A stretch of DNA of 64,000 bases, taken from positions 62,001 through 126,000 of the forward strand of contig PS015134.1 of assembly GCA_048213135.1 (NCBI GenBank), written 5' to 3'. The DNA is from Reclinomonas americana ATCC 50394. Its lineage: Eukaryota; Jakobida; Jakobea; Jakobida. Position 1 is the stretch's first letter; every line of letters starts with the position of its first letter. The notes beneath the pieces were generated by a model. The model was not told the origin of the DNA. It saw nothing but the letters and a program-made list of their open reading frames with translations, and ran no database searches. Both the position numbers and the translations under genes were made by a program. Positions 12,227-26,659 of the stretch are shown in pieces.

Positions 12227-13704
12227 CTACAGATACGCCACGTGGTGTAGTAGCGCCTCGCTGTGCGTCTTCTCAAACTTGCTAATGGCATCCTCAATGT
12301 CCGCATCGAGGTCTTCGCACCCTCGCAACTGTGCGTCGCAAGTCAGCGAACAGTAAGAGAGAAGAGTGGGAGAGAAAGGGAGAGAGACAATAGTAGAAAC
12401 AGTGCGCTCATTCACCCGCCTCAGCGACAGTCGAAATCGACGCACAGCTGCGCCACCGCCGCCGCTGAGAGGGAGAGAGACAGGAGAAATACTCTCATCC
12501 GCCCCAGCGACAAACCAATTCACAGAAATCGACACACAGCTGCGCCGCTGAATGGAGAGAGGAGCGACAGAAAGAATCGGAGAGAGTGTAGAGAGAGAGA
12601 GAGAGAGAGAGACAACAGCAAAACGGTGCGCCCCTTCACCCACCAGAGCGGCAACTNNNNNNNNNNNNNNNNNNNNTTCTGAGAGTAACTGCGTGGGCGG
12701 TACAAGGGGAAGGACAAGGGGAAGGGAGTGAGGGGTGAAGAGAGAGTGGAAAGGGAGAGAGAGGGGTGAATAGATGTTGGAAGTGAGTGAGCAAAGAGAG
12801 AGTGGGAAGGCAGTGAGGGATGGAACGTGAGAGAGGGGGCGGGAAGTGGAGATGAGAGAGAGAGAGAGAGAGAGAGAAGAGAGAGAAGGGTAGGCTGCGT
12901 GGGAGGACAAGGAGAAGCAATAAAGTCTGTGACTGGAGGTGAGGAAAGAGTGAACATCAGGGCTCCGCGATGGCGACCACGTAAGAAGCGCAACAGTCTT
13001 GGGTCCTTGTCTGACAGATCCTGATACATGAACTCGTACGGTGTGCCAAAGTCGTACACGTTGGGCGTGTCTATTGAGGGACCAGGGAGCTTCACGCGAT
13101 CGCCGGTGCCTGCGAGAGAGCGAAAAAGGGCAACGAATGCAATCAGTGAGAGGGTGTGAAGGCACAAAGGGAGATGAGGAGGAGAGAGAAGGGCAAAGGA
13201 CTGGAGTGGCTGGAGGGGAGCGAAGGCAGAGAAGAGAGAAAGGAGGAGAGAGAAGGGCAAAGGACTGGAGTGGCTGGAGGGGAGCGAAGGCAGAGAAGAG
13301 AGAAAGGAGGAAAGAAGGGCAAAGGACTTGAGTGCATGGAGGGGAACGAAGGCAGAGAAGAGAGAAAGGAGGTGAGATGCAACGAGGGAAGGCGGAGTGA
13401 GTGACAGAGAGAGAGAGATTGACAAGAGCAACAGAGCGAGTGAAGACACAAAGGGAGAGGAGGAGGAGAAGGGCAACGGACTTGAGTGGCTGGAGAGAGG
13501 GAATGGAGGAGAGAGAAGGGCAAAGGATGCACTTGAGAGAAGGCAGAGTGAGAGGGAGAGAGAGATCGGCAGTGACAAGAAGAACAGCGAGAGCAGTGGC
13601 AGAAAAGATGAGGGAGAAGAGCGAGGAATGCATACAGTGAGCGAGTGAGCGAAGCAGAGTGTGACAGAGAGGGCAGTGGCAAGAGTAAGCGAGTGTTGAC
13701 AGTG

Positions 13705-13798
<94 letters not shown>

Positions 13799-13970
13799 NN
13801 NNNNNNNNNNNNNNNNNNNNNNNNNNNNNNNNNNNNNNNNNNNNNNNNNNNNNNNNNNNNNNNNNNNNNNNNNNNNNNNNNNNNNNNNNNNNNNNNNNNN
13901 NNNNNNNNNNNNNNNNNNNNNNNNNNNNNNNNNNNNNNNNNNNNNNNNNNNNNNNNNNNNNNNNNNNNNN

Positions 13971-14032
<62 letters not shown>

Positions 14033-14233
14033 CTCTCTCTCTCTCTCAGTCTCTCTCTCCCTCCCTCCCTCTCTCTCTCATCTCTCTCCCTCCCTCCCTC
14101 CCTCCCTCTCTCTCACTCACTCACCAAACGAGCTCACTCTAAACCCCCGCTCATGCAACGCCAAGTGCGCAGCCATTGAGCGATTCTGGTTGGAGGAGCA
14201 CACAACAGCCACATGAAACTGTTGACCTTGCAT
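12227..14233 (-). CDS. SSU72: SSU72 RNA polymerase II CTD phosphatase, central exon(s) missing
   Basis: Exon 1 (14233-14125) starts [11 protein letters not shown] and carries CSSNQNRS, the CX5R catalytic loop of SSU72. Exon 2 (13109-12995) gives [20 protein letters not shown], typical of the family, and DLSDKDPRL. The last exon (12328-12227) encodes [15 protein letters not shown] and ends LLHHVAYL, matching the family C-terminus. Phases agree (phase 1 at exon 1/2; donor GTTGCG at 12994, phase 2). The roughly 75 residues between, with the conserved LYTxNGxLxML region, are not present; they were probably lost at the 20-N gap 12657-12676. Known role: dephosphorylates Ser5-P/Ser7-P of the Pol II CTD, with the mRNA 3'-end machinery. 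Confidence 0.92.
13182..13480. repeat. Tandem repeat of about 62 bp in an SSU72 intron
   Basis: Copies of a purine-rich unit containing AAGGGCAAAGGACTGGAGTG and GAACGAAGGCAGAGAAG or close variants start near 13187, 13247, 13312 and 13465. They lie in the intron between the first two exons of SSU72. Confidence 0.8.
13708..14110. repeat. (GA)n - gap - (CT)n strand-switch repeat
   Basis: A (GA)n run (13708-13798) enters a 172-N gap (13799-13970) and re-emerges as (CT)n (13971-14028) with CAGT interruptions. The purine run changes strand across the gap, so either the missing part contains an inverted repeat or the two sides were joined in scaffolding. Confidence 0.9.
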
Positions 14234-14335
14234 GTTGACAAGTGACTATTAAAAAAATCTGATGGATCTCTTCTATCTAATTTCTGAGACTTTTTGTGCC
14301 ACGTTGTCCACAAAGAACCAATTGTCGAAATTTCA
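14234..14335. promoter_or_regulatory. Short divergent promoter region
   Basis: Only 102 bp separate the start codons of SSU72 (minus) and the small membrane protein (plus). The stretch holds an A-rich element (ATTAAAAAAATC near 14249) and no canonical TATA box. A shared bidirectional promoter is inferred from the spacing. Confidence 0.45.
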
Positions 14336-14711
14336 ATGGCCGACCATTCTCAGTCCTCGAGCTCAGCAGGCAGCGGTGATATCGTCCAGTGCAGCTGGGG
14401 CATTAGCGCAGAGCTGTGGAACCCCAAAGTTGAAGCGCAAGCGGAAGTCTCCGGCCCAGCGGAATCGCTAGTTACCGATTGGTATACTTAGGTTTCCAGA
14501 GTGAGAAACGACCAGGAGCCACTTCAATGTCCTTTCAGTTGTCCTGTTCGTTTTCACTCTTCTTTTGCTCTTGGTTCACTAGTGGAAAGCCATCAACAGC
14601 GTTGTTTCGAATTTTGCAAACAAGTTCATGCAAGTCGCGGTTGTCGGGTCTTTACTTGGCGGTGCCTTGTACAGCTTGTATGTGTGGTTGGGTTCCAAGA
14701 AATCTCAGTGA
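14336..14711 (+). CDS. Small single-pass (tail-anchored?) membrane protein
   Basis: Two exons (14336-14470 and 14583-14711) joined in phase 0 give 87 residues. The N-terminal half starts MADHSQSSSSAGSGD, Ser-rich and soluble. The second exon encodes a hydrophobic helix (VAVVGSLLGGALYSLYVWL) 6 residues before the C-terminus, which ends GSKKSQ. That is the layout of a tail-anchored protein with a basic tip, as in small mitochondrial outer-membrane or ER proteins. I do not recognise the family. The donor used (GTTACC) is unusual; an alternative donor GTATAC would shift the frame and lose the helix. Confidence 0.5.
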
Positions 14712-14965
14712 CTGCTTGGACCGACTGCGACCTGCGCATGCAGCTCACAACGTCGACCTCTCGCTTGCAATGCGCCATGCTGCCGATGCAGCCGTAACAT
14801 TCATTGGAGAAATGAAGTCGCAGCTGAAAGGTACTATTACTGTTGCTGCTATTGTTGTTTTTTTGGTGAAAGAACGCGGCGGAGTCGCGGAAACAAAGAC
14901 TTCGGCATCGTCCTCGCGTCCCGCAACGCCTCTCGTACAAAAATCTCAAACACAATCACACGCGA

Positions 14966-18308
<3,343 letters not shown>

Positions 18309-18486
18309 AGAGAGGAAATCGAAAAAGAAGCAGGGTGCTTTTTATGGGTATCATGTTTTTTTCTCAGTTTCTTGTAAAATCGCCATATCGTCTGTTATCA
18401 ACCCTCAGAATGCGAGGATAGGTGTGGGGGAAGCAGTGAGTGTGAGCGGGCACAAAAAAGGAAAATAAATGGAAAAAAAAAAGAAG

Positions 18487-18559
18487 AGCTCGTACGTGGA
18501 GTCGAACCACGGCTACAGGATTCAGAGTCCTATGTCATAACCGTTAGACCATACGAGCT
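18487..18559 (-). tRNA. tRNA-Gln (CUG)
   Basis: A 73-nt cloverleaf on the minus strand: acceptor arm AGCTCGT/ACGAGCT, D arm with TAACGGTTA, anticodon loop CTCTGAA (anticodon CUG) closed by AGGA/TCCT, and T arm GTGG-TTCGACT-CCAC. No intron; CCA is not encoded. A T-run follows within 15 nt on the transcribed strand, as expected of a Pol III terminator. An identical copy lies at 30805-30877. Confidence 0.96.
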
Positions 18560-19215
18560 GTTGATTCTCACTGTCCACAAAGAGGATGGCAACGCTGCAC
18601 TCGCAAAAGAAGGAATCCTTGCTTTGTTTTCTTCCATTGCCGGCACTTTGCTCTCACTCTTCCACCTCGGCCACACTCCCCGTGAGAATTCTTTATAAAA
18701 TCAAGTGAAAATTGCGCCAAATTTCGAGCATTCGGCTTGTCCAGGATCCGCGACAATCATTAGCCAAGGCCAACAAGGCATAAGCACCAGTCTAGGCAGT
18801 GCTCCTCCTTCTTCGGGGCCACATCTTCCGACCGCTTTCCGCACCCTTCCGCCAATTTCCCGCACATTCCTCCGTTCCGCCGCCTTTCCCGGTCACTCCT
18901 CCTTCCTTCTCTCGTTTCCTACATTCCTCCTCCTTCAACCACACTCTCCTCCTCTCACCTTGCACTCCTGTCCCCCTCCTTCTCTCGCTTCCCTCATTCC
19001 TCCTCCTTCAACCACACTCCTCCTCCTCTTATCGCCTTTCACTTCTGTCCCCCACATTCCCTCCTCCTTTAGCTTCCCTTTCCCTTTCCCCATCCTCTGC
19101 TTCCCCCCCAATGCCACTATTTCGAGTCCAACTTTACTGCCAATTCACCCCCACCATGAAATCAAAAGAACCTCGCGCGCGTCTTGACTTTTTTCCCGTT
19201 CCCCCGCTCCAGCTA
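18560..19215. other. Unassigned spacer
   Basis: The plus strand is pyrimidine-rich (CTCC blocks, partly repeated near 18890-19060). There is a TTTATAAAAT element near 18692. No coding exon is recognisable; part may be 3' UTR of the SNARE gene. Confidence 0.5.
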
Positions 19216-19823
19216 TTACCACGCACGACAATTATTTGACCATGCTGCGGTGCGCAATGGGAGTGTAAGCGACCCACATTCAACAACAAGGAAGCGAGGA
19301 GTGTCGGTGCACGAAACTTGTAAATGTACTGCGCGCCGAGCGAGAGAGAGAGAAAAGAGAGGAGTGAGTGTGAGCAGCAGCATAAATGGTCGTGGCGTGT
19401 TGACAAGCAAACTCGCCCCGGCAATCGCCAACACCAGCACAATGCAACAAATGTCGATGCACAGGCGTCCGGGGCCGCGAATCTATGGAACGAAAATCAG
19501 CAATGAGTGTGACGAAGCGAGCAAGTCATACCGCTCATCTCCCACTCGTCTCTCATCTCTCACACACATACACAAACACGATCTGTATCTCTCCAGCACT
19601 ACCTCTCTCTCCCCAAAGTGTTTCGTATGCACAGTCCCTCTCATTTCCCCCCATCTATTCTGCACGCACGCCACAAACAGAATATCTCTCTTCTGCCGGC
19701 GCACAACGCCCTCTCTATAATTCCCTGAATGATCTGGTTTCCTGCGTTCCCTTCCCCCACTCTCTCACTCCCAGTCGCTTCCTGCTCGCTTGATTTCTTG
19801 TCTCTCATGCTCTCTCTCTCTCA

Positions 19824-19858
<35 letters not shown>

Positions 19859-21156
19859 CGTTCCTTGCATCGCTCTCACACATATTTATCTGCGTTTCTG
19901 GCTTTCCGCAATCATATCCCCCTCTTTCCCTGTCGCTTCCTGCCTCTCTCTCGCTCTCACCTCTCTCGCTCTCTCTCCCTCTCCGTCCGTTCCTTTCATC
20001 GCACTCTCGGCCCTCTCGCGTATACTCTCTGAATGTTCTGCTTTCCCGCACTCATTTCCTCTCTCTCACTCTCTCTCACTCCCTGTCGCTTCACGCTCTC
20101 TTGATTCCTCTCTCTCTCGCCTTCGCCTTCCCTCCCTCCTTTTCCCTACTTTCCCCTCCTTTCCCCATCACCCCCTTCCCCGTCACCCTCCCTCCCCCGC
20201 GCACCTTCGACAGCACATCCTTCATCTTCCTGTTGATCGACACCAACTGCGAGTTGACATTCTCCGTGTGCGACTCCACGCGATCCAGCAGCAGTGATTG
20301 ACGATCGAGTTGCTGTGTGGCAGCATTGAGAAGACGCAAAATGAGTGAAGAAGGTCCTTCGCACACCAACCTCTCCCAGTGCCCGTGACTGCTCCTTCAG
20401 CGTCGTCACGCGTCTGCCAAACTCGTCGAGGCCGGAATTCTACGCAGGTAGACACATCAGCAATCTCTCTCCTGCCCTCCCCCCATCACCGCCAGTCCAC
20501 GCAACGATGGCCTTGTCCTTGCGCGTGCGAATGGCCTCGAACTCGGTGAGATCGATCTGCTCCAACTGCGACACCGTTGGATCGCCTGCAATCAACCGAC
20601 GCACGGGTTACCACAACGGAGATAACTCTTTCCCCTCACAGCAGAACATCACGAAACGATCAAGAAACGCCGCGCCGACGTCGGAGAAGCCGCGACCCGC
20701 GCCGCCGCGTCGCATGGCCTCCTCAGCTCCCTCTGCCGACCCGGTGCTGGTGAGGGCGCGCTTGAAGTTCGCCACCTCCTCCACGTGCTTCGTCAGCAGT
20801 TGGATGTCGGCTTTCCTCATGCTCAACATGCGCTGTCCCTCGTCGTCGTTCTGCGAGGAGAGCGGTGAGGGGAAGGGAAGGGTGAGGGAAGGGAAGGGTG
20901 AGGGAGAGAGGACAGGAGAGAGAAGAAAAGAGAGAGGACAGGAGAGAGAAGAAGAGAGAGAAGAGAGAGGAGAGAGAGATAGAGAGCACGGAAGAAAAAC
21001 AGAGACAGGTTCAAAAAGAAATAAATATTGAATGGCAAGAAAGATAGATAGACACACAGGCACACACGCACGCACGCGCAGGGAGGGAGACAGGCAGGGA
21101 GAGAGAGAGAGGAGAGACAGAGAAAACGGAGCCGACTGTTTCAGACACACACACAC

Positions 21157-21201
<45 letters not shown>

Positions 21202-21439
21202 AGAGAGACATGGGAGGGAGAGAAGAGAGAGAGGAAGAGTGCACGAAAGAAAAACAGAGACAGGTTCAAATACAATAAATAGAGAATGGCAACAACGAGA
21301 TATAGACACACAGGCACACACGCACGCACACACAGGGAGGGAAACAGGGAGGGAGAGAGAGAGGAGAGAGACAAGAAGAGAGAGTGAAAAAGGGACTTTG
21401 AAACGGACAGAGAATAAGGATCCGACTGATTCAGACACG

Positions 21440-21486
<47 letters not shown>

Positions 21487-22589
21487 GTAGGGCAGAGAAG
21501 AGGCGCAGAGACACTGCGTCAATGTCGTTCTCCCACTCTTTGTGCGTCGCTGTCGCTCTACCAGAGAGAGAGAGAGAGAGAGCAGACCTTCTTCAATTTC
21601 CTCTCCTGATTGTCCACCATGCGTTGCATCTCCGAGAGGAAGCGATTAATGTTCTCATCCTCTGCGCGGGGCGTGAGTCACGAGAATTCTAGAGATGGAG
21701 CGGTGCGCGGACGCAACGTCTTGCAATCGCCTGATGCAACTCGAGCTTCTTGCCAGACCTGTCGCCATTCCTTCGCAATTCCTGTCGCTCCTTGAGCAAC
21801 TGTGCGAGATTAGAAGTGAGTACGAAGGGTGGGAAAGGGCGATATAAAGGCTCGCGCAGGAACACAAGGAGGGAACAAGAATGTAGGTGTAAGATGGAAT
21901 GTTGATTGCGCTCCTGGAAATGAGAGGCGCGTGGCAACACGAAAGAAGAACAGACGGAAGTAGAGCAGCCGTAAAAAGAGAATACGAATGCAAGAAAGGC
22001 AACTCGGGCAAAATGAGAGAAAAGGCCACAGAGGAGAAGCGCGAGATCTGAGAGATCGGTGATTTTGAGAGACGGAAAAACAGCGTGCGGAGACAGAGGA
22101 GAAAAGAACGAGGAGAAGGGTAGCAGAGCAAGAACTCAACGCGAGAGAAGTGAACACACGAGAGAGGTGCATGCGAAGGGAGAGAAGAATTAAACAGGAA
22201 GCGCGGTAGAGCAAGCTCAGTTGGCGCAAGATCGCAGTACTCAAGAGCAGAGCCCACTCCTTCTTCCCTTCCCTTCTCTCCCCAGCAACCCACCCGTCGC
22301 TGATCCGCCAGCGCCTCCGCCAACCACAGCTTGCGCTGATCGAATGGGTCCAACGTGGCCTCCGCCTCCTGTCGCTCCCGTTCCTCGTACGTCATTTCGT
22401 CGGCGATCGGGTCGTGGATGTCCTGGGTGAGGGGAAAGGAGAGGGACACAGTGAGGACAAGGGATGGTGTGCGTGCATCTCAACTGTGCCTCTCGCCTCT
22501 CCGATAACGATGATGAGTGGATCAGCGCAGAAGAATGTGAAGCTATAGTGCGCAGAGAGAAAGCGGCATACACACATAGTACTGTGTGC

Positions 22590-22641
<52 letters not shown>

Positions 22642-23030
22642 GAAAGAGAGAGCATGATGCGAGGAACGTGAAGAATCGATGGGCTCAATGAATTCACCGC
22701 ACGGGCAGCACCGGGTCAACACAAAGGAGCGCGACAACTCACTGAAAGCGATCACGAATGCCAGCGACCATCACTCCACCACTCTCCCTCACACAGACAC
22801 ACCACATGCACAAGAGCGCGACAGATTGTACAACTCGAGAGATGCGATCGCATTCACTCAATCGCATTCGCCAGCAACACCCACCACACGTCTCCCACAC
22901 AAGCACAAAAGCACACACTCACACACGTTCTCGCACAATGCGCATATATTTGCCCCAGCAAACCTCAGTCCTCTTCAAACGCGTTCGCTCATTCCTCTGC
23001 CTCTCTGTCTCTCCATCTCTCTCTCTCTCT

Positions 23031-23080
<50 letters not shown>

Positions 23081-23308
23081 CTCTCACACTACTTCGTATT
23101 GTTATTCGACACGACGACCAACCTACAACTCTACTTCGTCCTCCCTGTCGTTACGTAACCGTACTCGTCCNNNNNNNNNNNNNNNNNNNNNNNNNNNNNN
23201 NNNNNNNNNNNNNNNNNNNNNNNNNNNNNNNNNNNNNNNNNNNNNNNNNNNNNNNNNNNNNNNNNNNNNNNNNNNNNNNNNNNNNNNNNACTACGTACGT
23301 ACGTACTA

Positions 23309-23346
<38 letters not shown>

Positions 23347-23394
23347 CACTACTCTCTACCTACTACACTACTACTACTACTACACACACTACTA

Positions 23395-23454
<60 letters not shown>

Positions 23455-23897
23455 GCACACAATGCACAAATATTTACATCTGCAAACCCCAATCACAACT
23501 CTCCACACACGCACAACACAAACCTCTCTCTCTCTCTCTCTATCCCTCTTCTCTCTCCATCTGCACCTCTCTCCCCTCACACACACTCCCCCACTCTCTT
23601 GTCTTCTTCCGCGCGCTGACATTGCACACACTTTCACCTCGAGCACGCACTCACCAACAAATGCCCACACATGACCCGCATACGCGGATCCTGCAAGCTA
23701 CGCAGAAACTGTGCGGTCTTTGGTGGACGATTGAGCGCCACCGAGGATGCCGTGATCATCTTGCCTCCTCCTGCTCCTCCGCTGCTTCCTCCTCCTGCTG
23801 TGCGCGCTGCACCATATCCACTGCCACTGCCTCCTCCTGCGGCCGCCGCAGAGGAGGAGGCGGTGCCGCGGAGAAGCGGCGCGGTCGGGCTTGACAT
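19216..23897 (-). CDS. Qc-SNARE of SYP7 type
   Basis: Nine exons, all in consistent phase: 23897-23655, 22422-22294, 21799-21718, 21661-21588, 20850-20640, 20585-20506, 20439-20371, 20312-20205, and from 19482. The N-terminus (MSSPTAPLLRG, then Gly/Ala/Ser-rich) precedes helical segments (LDPFDQRKLWLAEALADQRR). The SNARE motif spans exons 7-8: RVTTLKEQSRALGE joined to QLDRQSLLLDRVESH, with Q at the zero layer. Exon 9 begins RGPGRLCIDICC and is a TM helix. The spacing EFEAIRTRKDKAI before the motif and R.LCIDI before the helix match plant SYP71-like Qc-SNAREs. Known role: membrane fusion, partnered with Qa, Qb and R SNAREs (SYP7 at ER and plasma membrane). The exact C-terminus is unclear: either the open frame to 19216 or splicing after ASLL into YIYK near 19335. 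Confidence 0.85.
21000..21490. repeat. Direct repeat of about 259 bp in an intron
   Basis: ACAGAGACAGGTTCAAA and the following AATAAAT, AATGGCAA and GACACACAGGCACACACGCA blocks occur at about 21000 and 21259, each followed by CA and GA runs. They lie in the SNARE gene intron 20851-21587. Confidence 0.85.
22960..23460. repeat. (CA)n, (CT)n and ACGT/ACT repeats around a 119-N gap
   Basis: (CA)n at 23035-23075, gap 23171-23289, then ACTACGTACGTACGTACTAC, (CA)n and (ACT)n, and (CT)n at 23398-23450. All are inside intron 1 of the SNARE gene. Confidence 0.95.
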
Positions 23898-24325
23898 TCA
23901 AGTGAATGATTCGTTTGTTCGTTCATCGGGGCTCCGATTGATTTTCCGGCTTGTGGTGGATCTGGAACTATGCCACTTTGACGGTGGAGGCTTCTGCGTA
24001 TAATGGAGCTGTGCTATGGTATGCAGCGGGTCCGGAGAGCGGAGAAAGTTGAATTGCCGATCTCGAATTGTGTGCATTTTGAATTCGAAGTTGATCGTCG
24101 CGCGCGCTGCTCCATATGCTGTAACTTCCTCCTGCGGCCGCCGCTGAGGAGGAGGAGGAGGCGGTGCCGCGGAGAAGCGGCCCGGTCGGGCTTGACAATC
24201 AAGTGGTGATGCTTGTTCGTTCGAATTCATCGGGGCTCCGATTGATTTTCCGGCTTGTGGTGGAGGAACCACGCCACTTTGATGGTGGAGGCTTCTTCTG
24301 CGTATAAAACAGCTGTGCTATGGAT
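23805..24325. repeat. Tandem duplication of promoter and first-exon start of the SNARE gene
   Basis: 23805-24025 and 24100-24325 are diverged copies offset by about 300 bp. Each holds, in minus-strand order, a GC-rich coding start (SSPTxPLLRGTASSS), GGGGCTCCGATTGATTTTCC (read on plus) and a GCGTATAA element. Only the proximal copy keeps an ATG (23897); the distal copy has TTG at the same place (24198), and its reading frame runs into the proximal promoter. Confidence 0.85.
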
Positions 24326-24485
24326 CGACCTTGATCATGAAGTCGATCTTGTGTACTTCTAGAAACGTCTAGCGACCATTTCTCCGTGGTTTGCACTTCC
24401 TCGTTGTCGTACTCTTATCGCAATATACAATCGGATGCATCTCTGCCTCGAATTGCCTCTTTTTTGTTTTACTCTGCATCCACTC

Positions 24486-26268
24486 TCAATCGCGCTGCGT
24501 TCCAGCTTGCAGCATCTCCGCCTCTTGCACCACAATATCTCGCACCTGCCGCAAAATGGCGTCACGTTCGGCGGGATCTGTCACCACCTCGACGCGCACT
24601 GTCGTCAGCATGTCGTCAGCGCGCTCCGTCACGAGCCGGGTCGAACCAATGGTCTTGTCTTTCAAAAACAGCGTAACAATACGCCGAGGATTGCTGCTGC
24701 CGCTGCTGCTGCCACCTGCTTCCGTTCTCAGCATGTCGCCAGCAATGCTTACCGTGTGCAGTGTCGACTGAGCCAGATAGTACACATTGTACCGGGCGTG
24801 CAGGTGGCGACTGAGGACACGCAGGTGTTTGCCGGGCAGTGACTCCAGCACGACGCCGTCGTCGTCGGCCGCCAAAACACCGCCGCGGAACAGTTTCACC
24901 GTCAAGTGTGCCTGCGAGTTGCCCGACGCAACAATTTCATACGTGTAGTTGTTGTACTGGCCAGCCAGCACCATACTGGCGACGTTGGCATTGTGATTGT
25001 GGGGCACCGTTTCGCTGGCGTCGTCTAACATGTGGATGCGGATCTGGTACGGCCATTCGTCGGCCTCTTTCGGCATCCAGTGCACGCGTGTCATCACGCG
25101 CCGCTCGGCGCCAACGGCCGCAGTCGTGTAGAGACGATCGACAAGCAAACTTGACGACAGGTGGCCGCCTTGCTGGAAAAACACGATCAGCGCCTCGCCA
25201 ATCTCGCGCACCCGGTGAATGTCGGAGGGCAGCAGCTTGCGAACGGACCTCGACTGCAGCAGCTCGGCCAAACGCCGCTTGGCCAGCTCGACATGTGATT
25301 CAATAATGGCCAGCTGCGTGAGACCCAACAGCGTTCGAGAGGCGGCACGACGCACGCCGCTAACCACGTCGTCCAACTGCTGCTGCCGCTGCGGTCGCGG
25401 AATCGATTCATAGCGCAACCGTCCGCGCACCTCCACCGGTGTCCGCGGTGCTGGCTCCTCCAGGTAGGCAGTGGTAACGACGCTGCCGCGTCGCACCAGA
25501 TGCACAATGGCTGTCGGCTCGTGCACCGTCACGCAGTACATGGTGCCAGCGGTGATGTGCTGACACCGTCCAACACCAACGCAGCTGCGACTCGGCTCGT
25601 CGAGGCGGCGCAGCTCCATGTCATCGCGGTTTTTTTCCGGTAAACGCTTCTCGCTGCCGACGATGACGAGGGAGCGAATCATCATCTCCGTGATGATCGA
25701 CACGGTCTTGATGGTGAACTCGCCAAAGAGCACCGTCATGTGGTGGTCGTGCGAGAGTGACTCGTCGGGCAACACGCGATCGACCTCGGGCATCTCGACA
25801 AACACCACATAATCTTCGGGATTGGCGCAGAACGGTGACGGCGAACACGGCGAGTCTTCCAGCGAGGAGTCAAAGTGGCTGCCCGGGAGCAGGCCCTCGC
25901 CACCAATGTCGTGCAGGGCGCAGTCATCTTCGGCACTCCGCAGCAGGTTGCGGATGTTAACGGTGAGTCGACGGCACGACAATTTGTCGTCGCAGGCAAA
26001 GGCATTATCGTACTTTGTCACCGCATGCGCGAGACGCTCGCTGGAATCAGCCAGCGAGCGCAGACAACGCACGACGGTGCGGAGAAGTGCGACCTCTGCG
26101 GCGGCTGTGGCAGGAAGGGGTGAGCAGAGGAGCCAGGAGTGCATGACAGAGAGAGAGAAAGACTGCAACGTTGTGTGTGTGTGTAGGGAGTGGCAGCACG
26201 GACAACAAGGAGGAGCACAACAACAACAACATGTGACGGGTCGAACCTTGTTCAGTGGTTGCAGCCAT
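24486..26268 (-). CDS. Large protein with a cupin-like segment, function unknown
   Basis: Two exons (26268-26247 and 26104-24486, phase 1) give 546 residues; the start is MAATTEQ. Most of it is one 1.6-kb exon, unlike the neighbours. Seen: an acidic mid-region (EDYVVFVEMPEVDRV), helices (LLGLTQLAIIESHVELAKRR), and near residues 380-400 ETVPHNHNANVASMVLAGQY, which fits cupin motif 1 (HxH...G). STLHTVSI about 70 residues later may be cupin motif 2. A metal-binding beta-barrel is therefore possible, but the motif-1 glutamate is not obvious. No signal peptide or TM helix. I do not recognise the family. It is divergent from the NTPase gene at 26660. Confidence 0.7.
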
Positions 26269-26659
26269 GTGCTCCGAAAAAGCGATAGAAATGCAACAGA
26301 GCGAAGAAAACCCGGCAGACAGATATCTGATGATGATGTATCTGACGACAGGACTCGTCATGACCGGAAACTTCGACTCGTTCAAGAGACCCCACCTGCT
26401 GCGGCTGGCCATTATGGGCCATGGACTCGATGGGGGATGGCTGGCGATGGGCTTGATGATCGATGGCTTCAATTGTTGTTCCGATATCGATTCTCGTGCG
26501 TTTCAATTTCGCTGGTGAGATCCAGCTTGCCAATCCTGCAGGCTGCTCGTTGCCTTACATCGCCTGCTTCCTATCGCCGGATGTGTTGCTTGTCAGCATG
26601 CCACACACATTCCAGCGATTCGCTTTGCGTCTACATAAGCGTTTCCATTGTCCACAGCG
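26269..26659. other. Spacer between divergent genes
   Basis: It contains CCGATATCGATTC (near 26486), related to the palindromes at 31002 and 47683. A polypyrimidine-AG just before 26660 could be a splice acceptor, so the NTPase may have an upstream exon that I cannot identify. Confidence 0.4.

Noticed and set aside
12227-13633. Minus-strand ORF of 468 codons
   Set aside because: It joins the SSU72 last exon to intronic (CT)n-rich sequence and a gap; only 12227-12328 is coding in that frame.
14773-14838. Possible exon MRHAADAAVTFIGEMKSQLK before the PH-GTPase gene
   Set aside because: It lies 61 bp after the stop of the small membrane protein; its donor (GTACTA) and phase cannot be tied to the ATG at 14966, which starts a cleaner N-terminus.
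22758-23894. Plus-strand 378-codon ORF
   Set aside because: It is the reverse complement of SNARE intron 1 and exon 1 and is built from CA/CT repeats and 119 N.
26255-26518. Plus-strand ORF (MCSEKAIEMQQ...) opposite the start of the cupin-like gene
   Set aside because: It overlaps the well-phased first exon of the minus gene by its promoter side, shows no domain, and is followed by a stop without a plausible donor.
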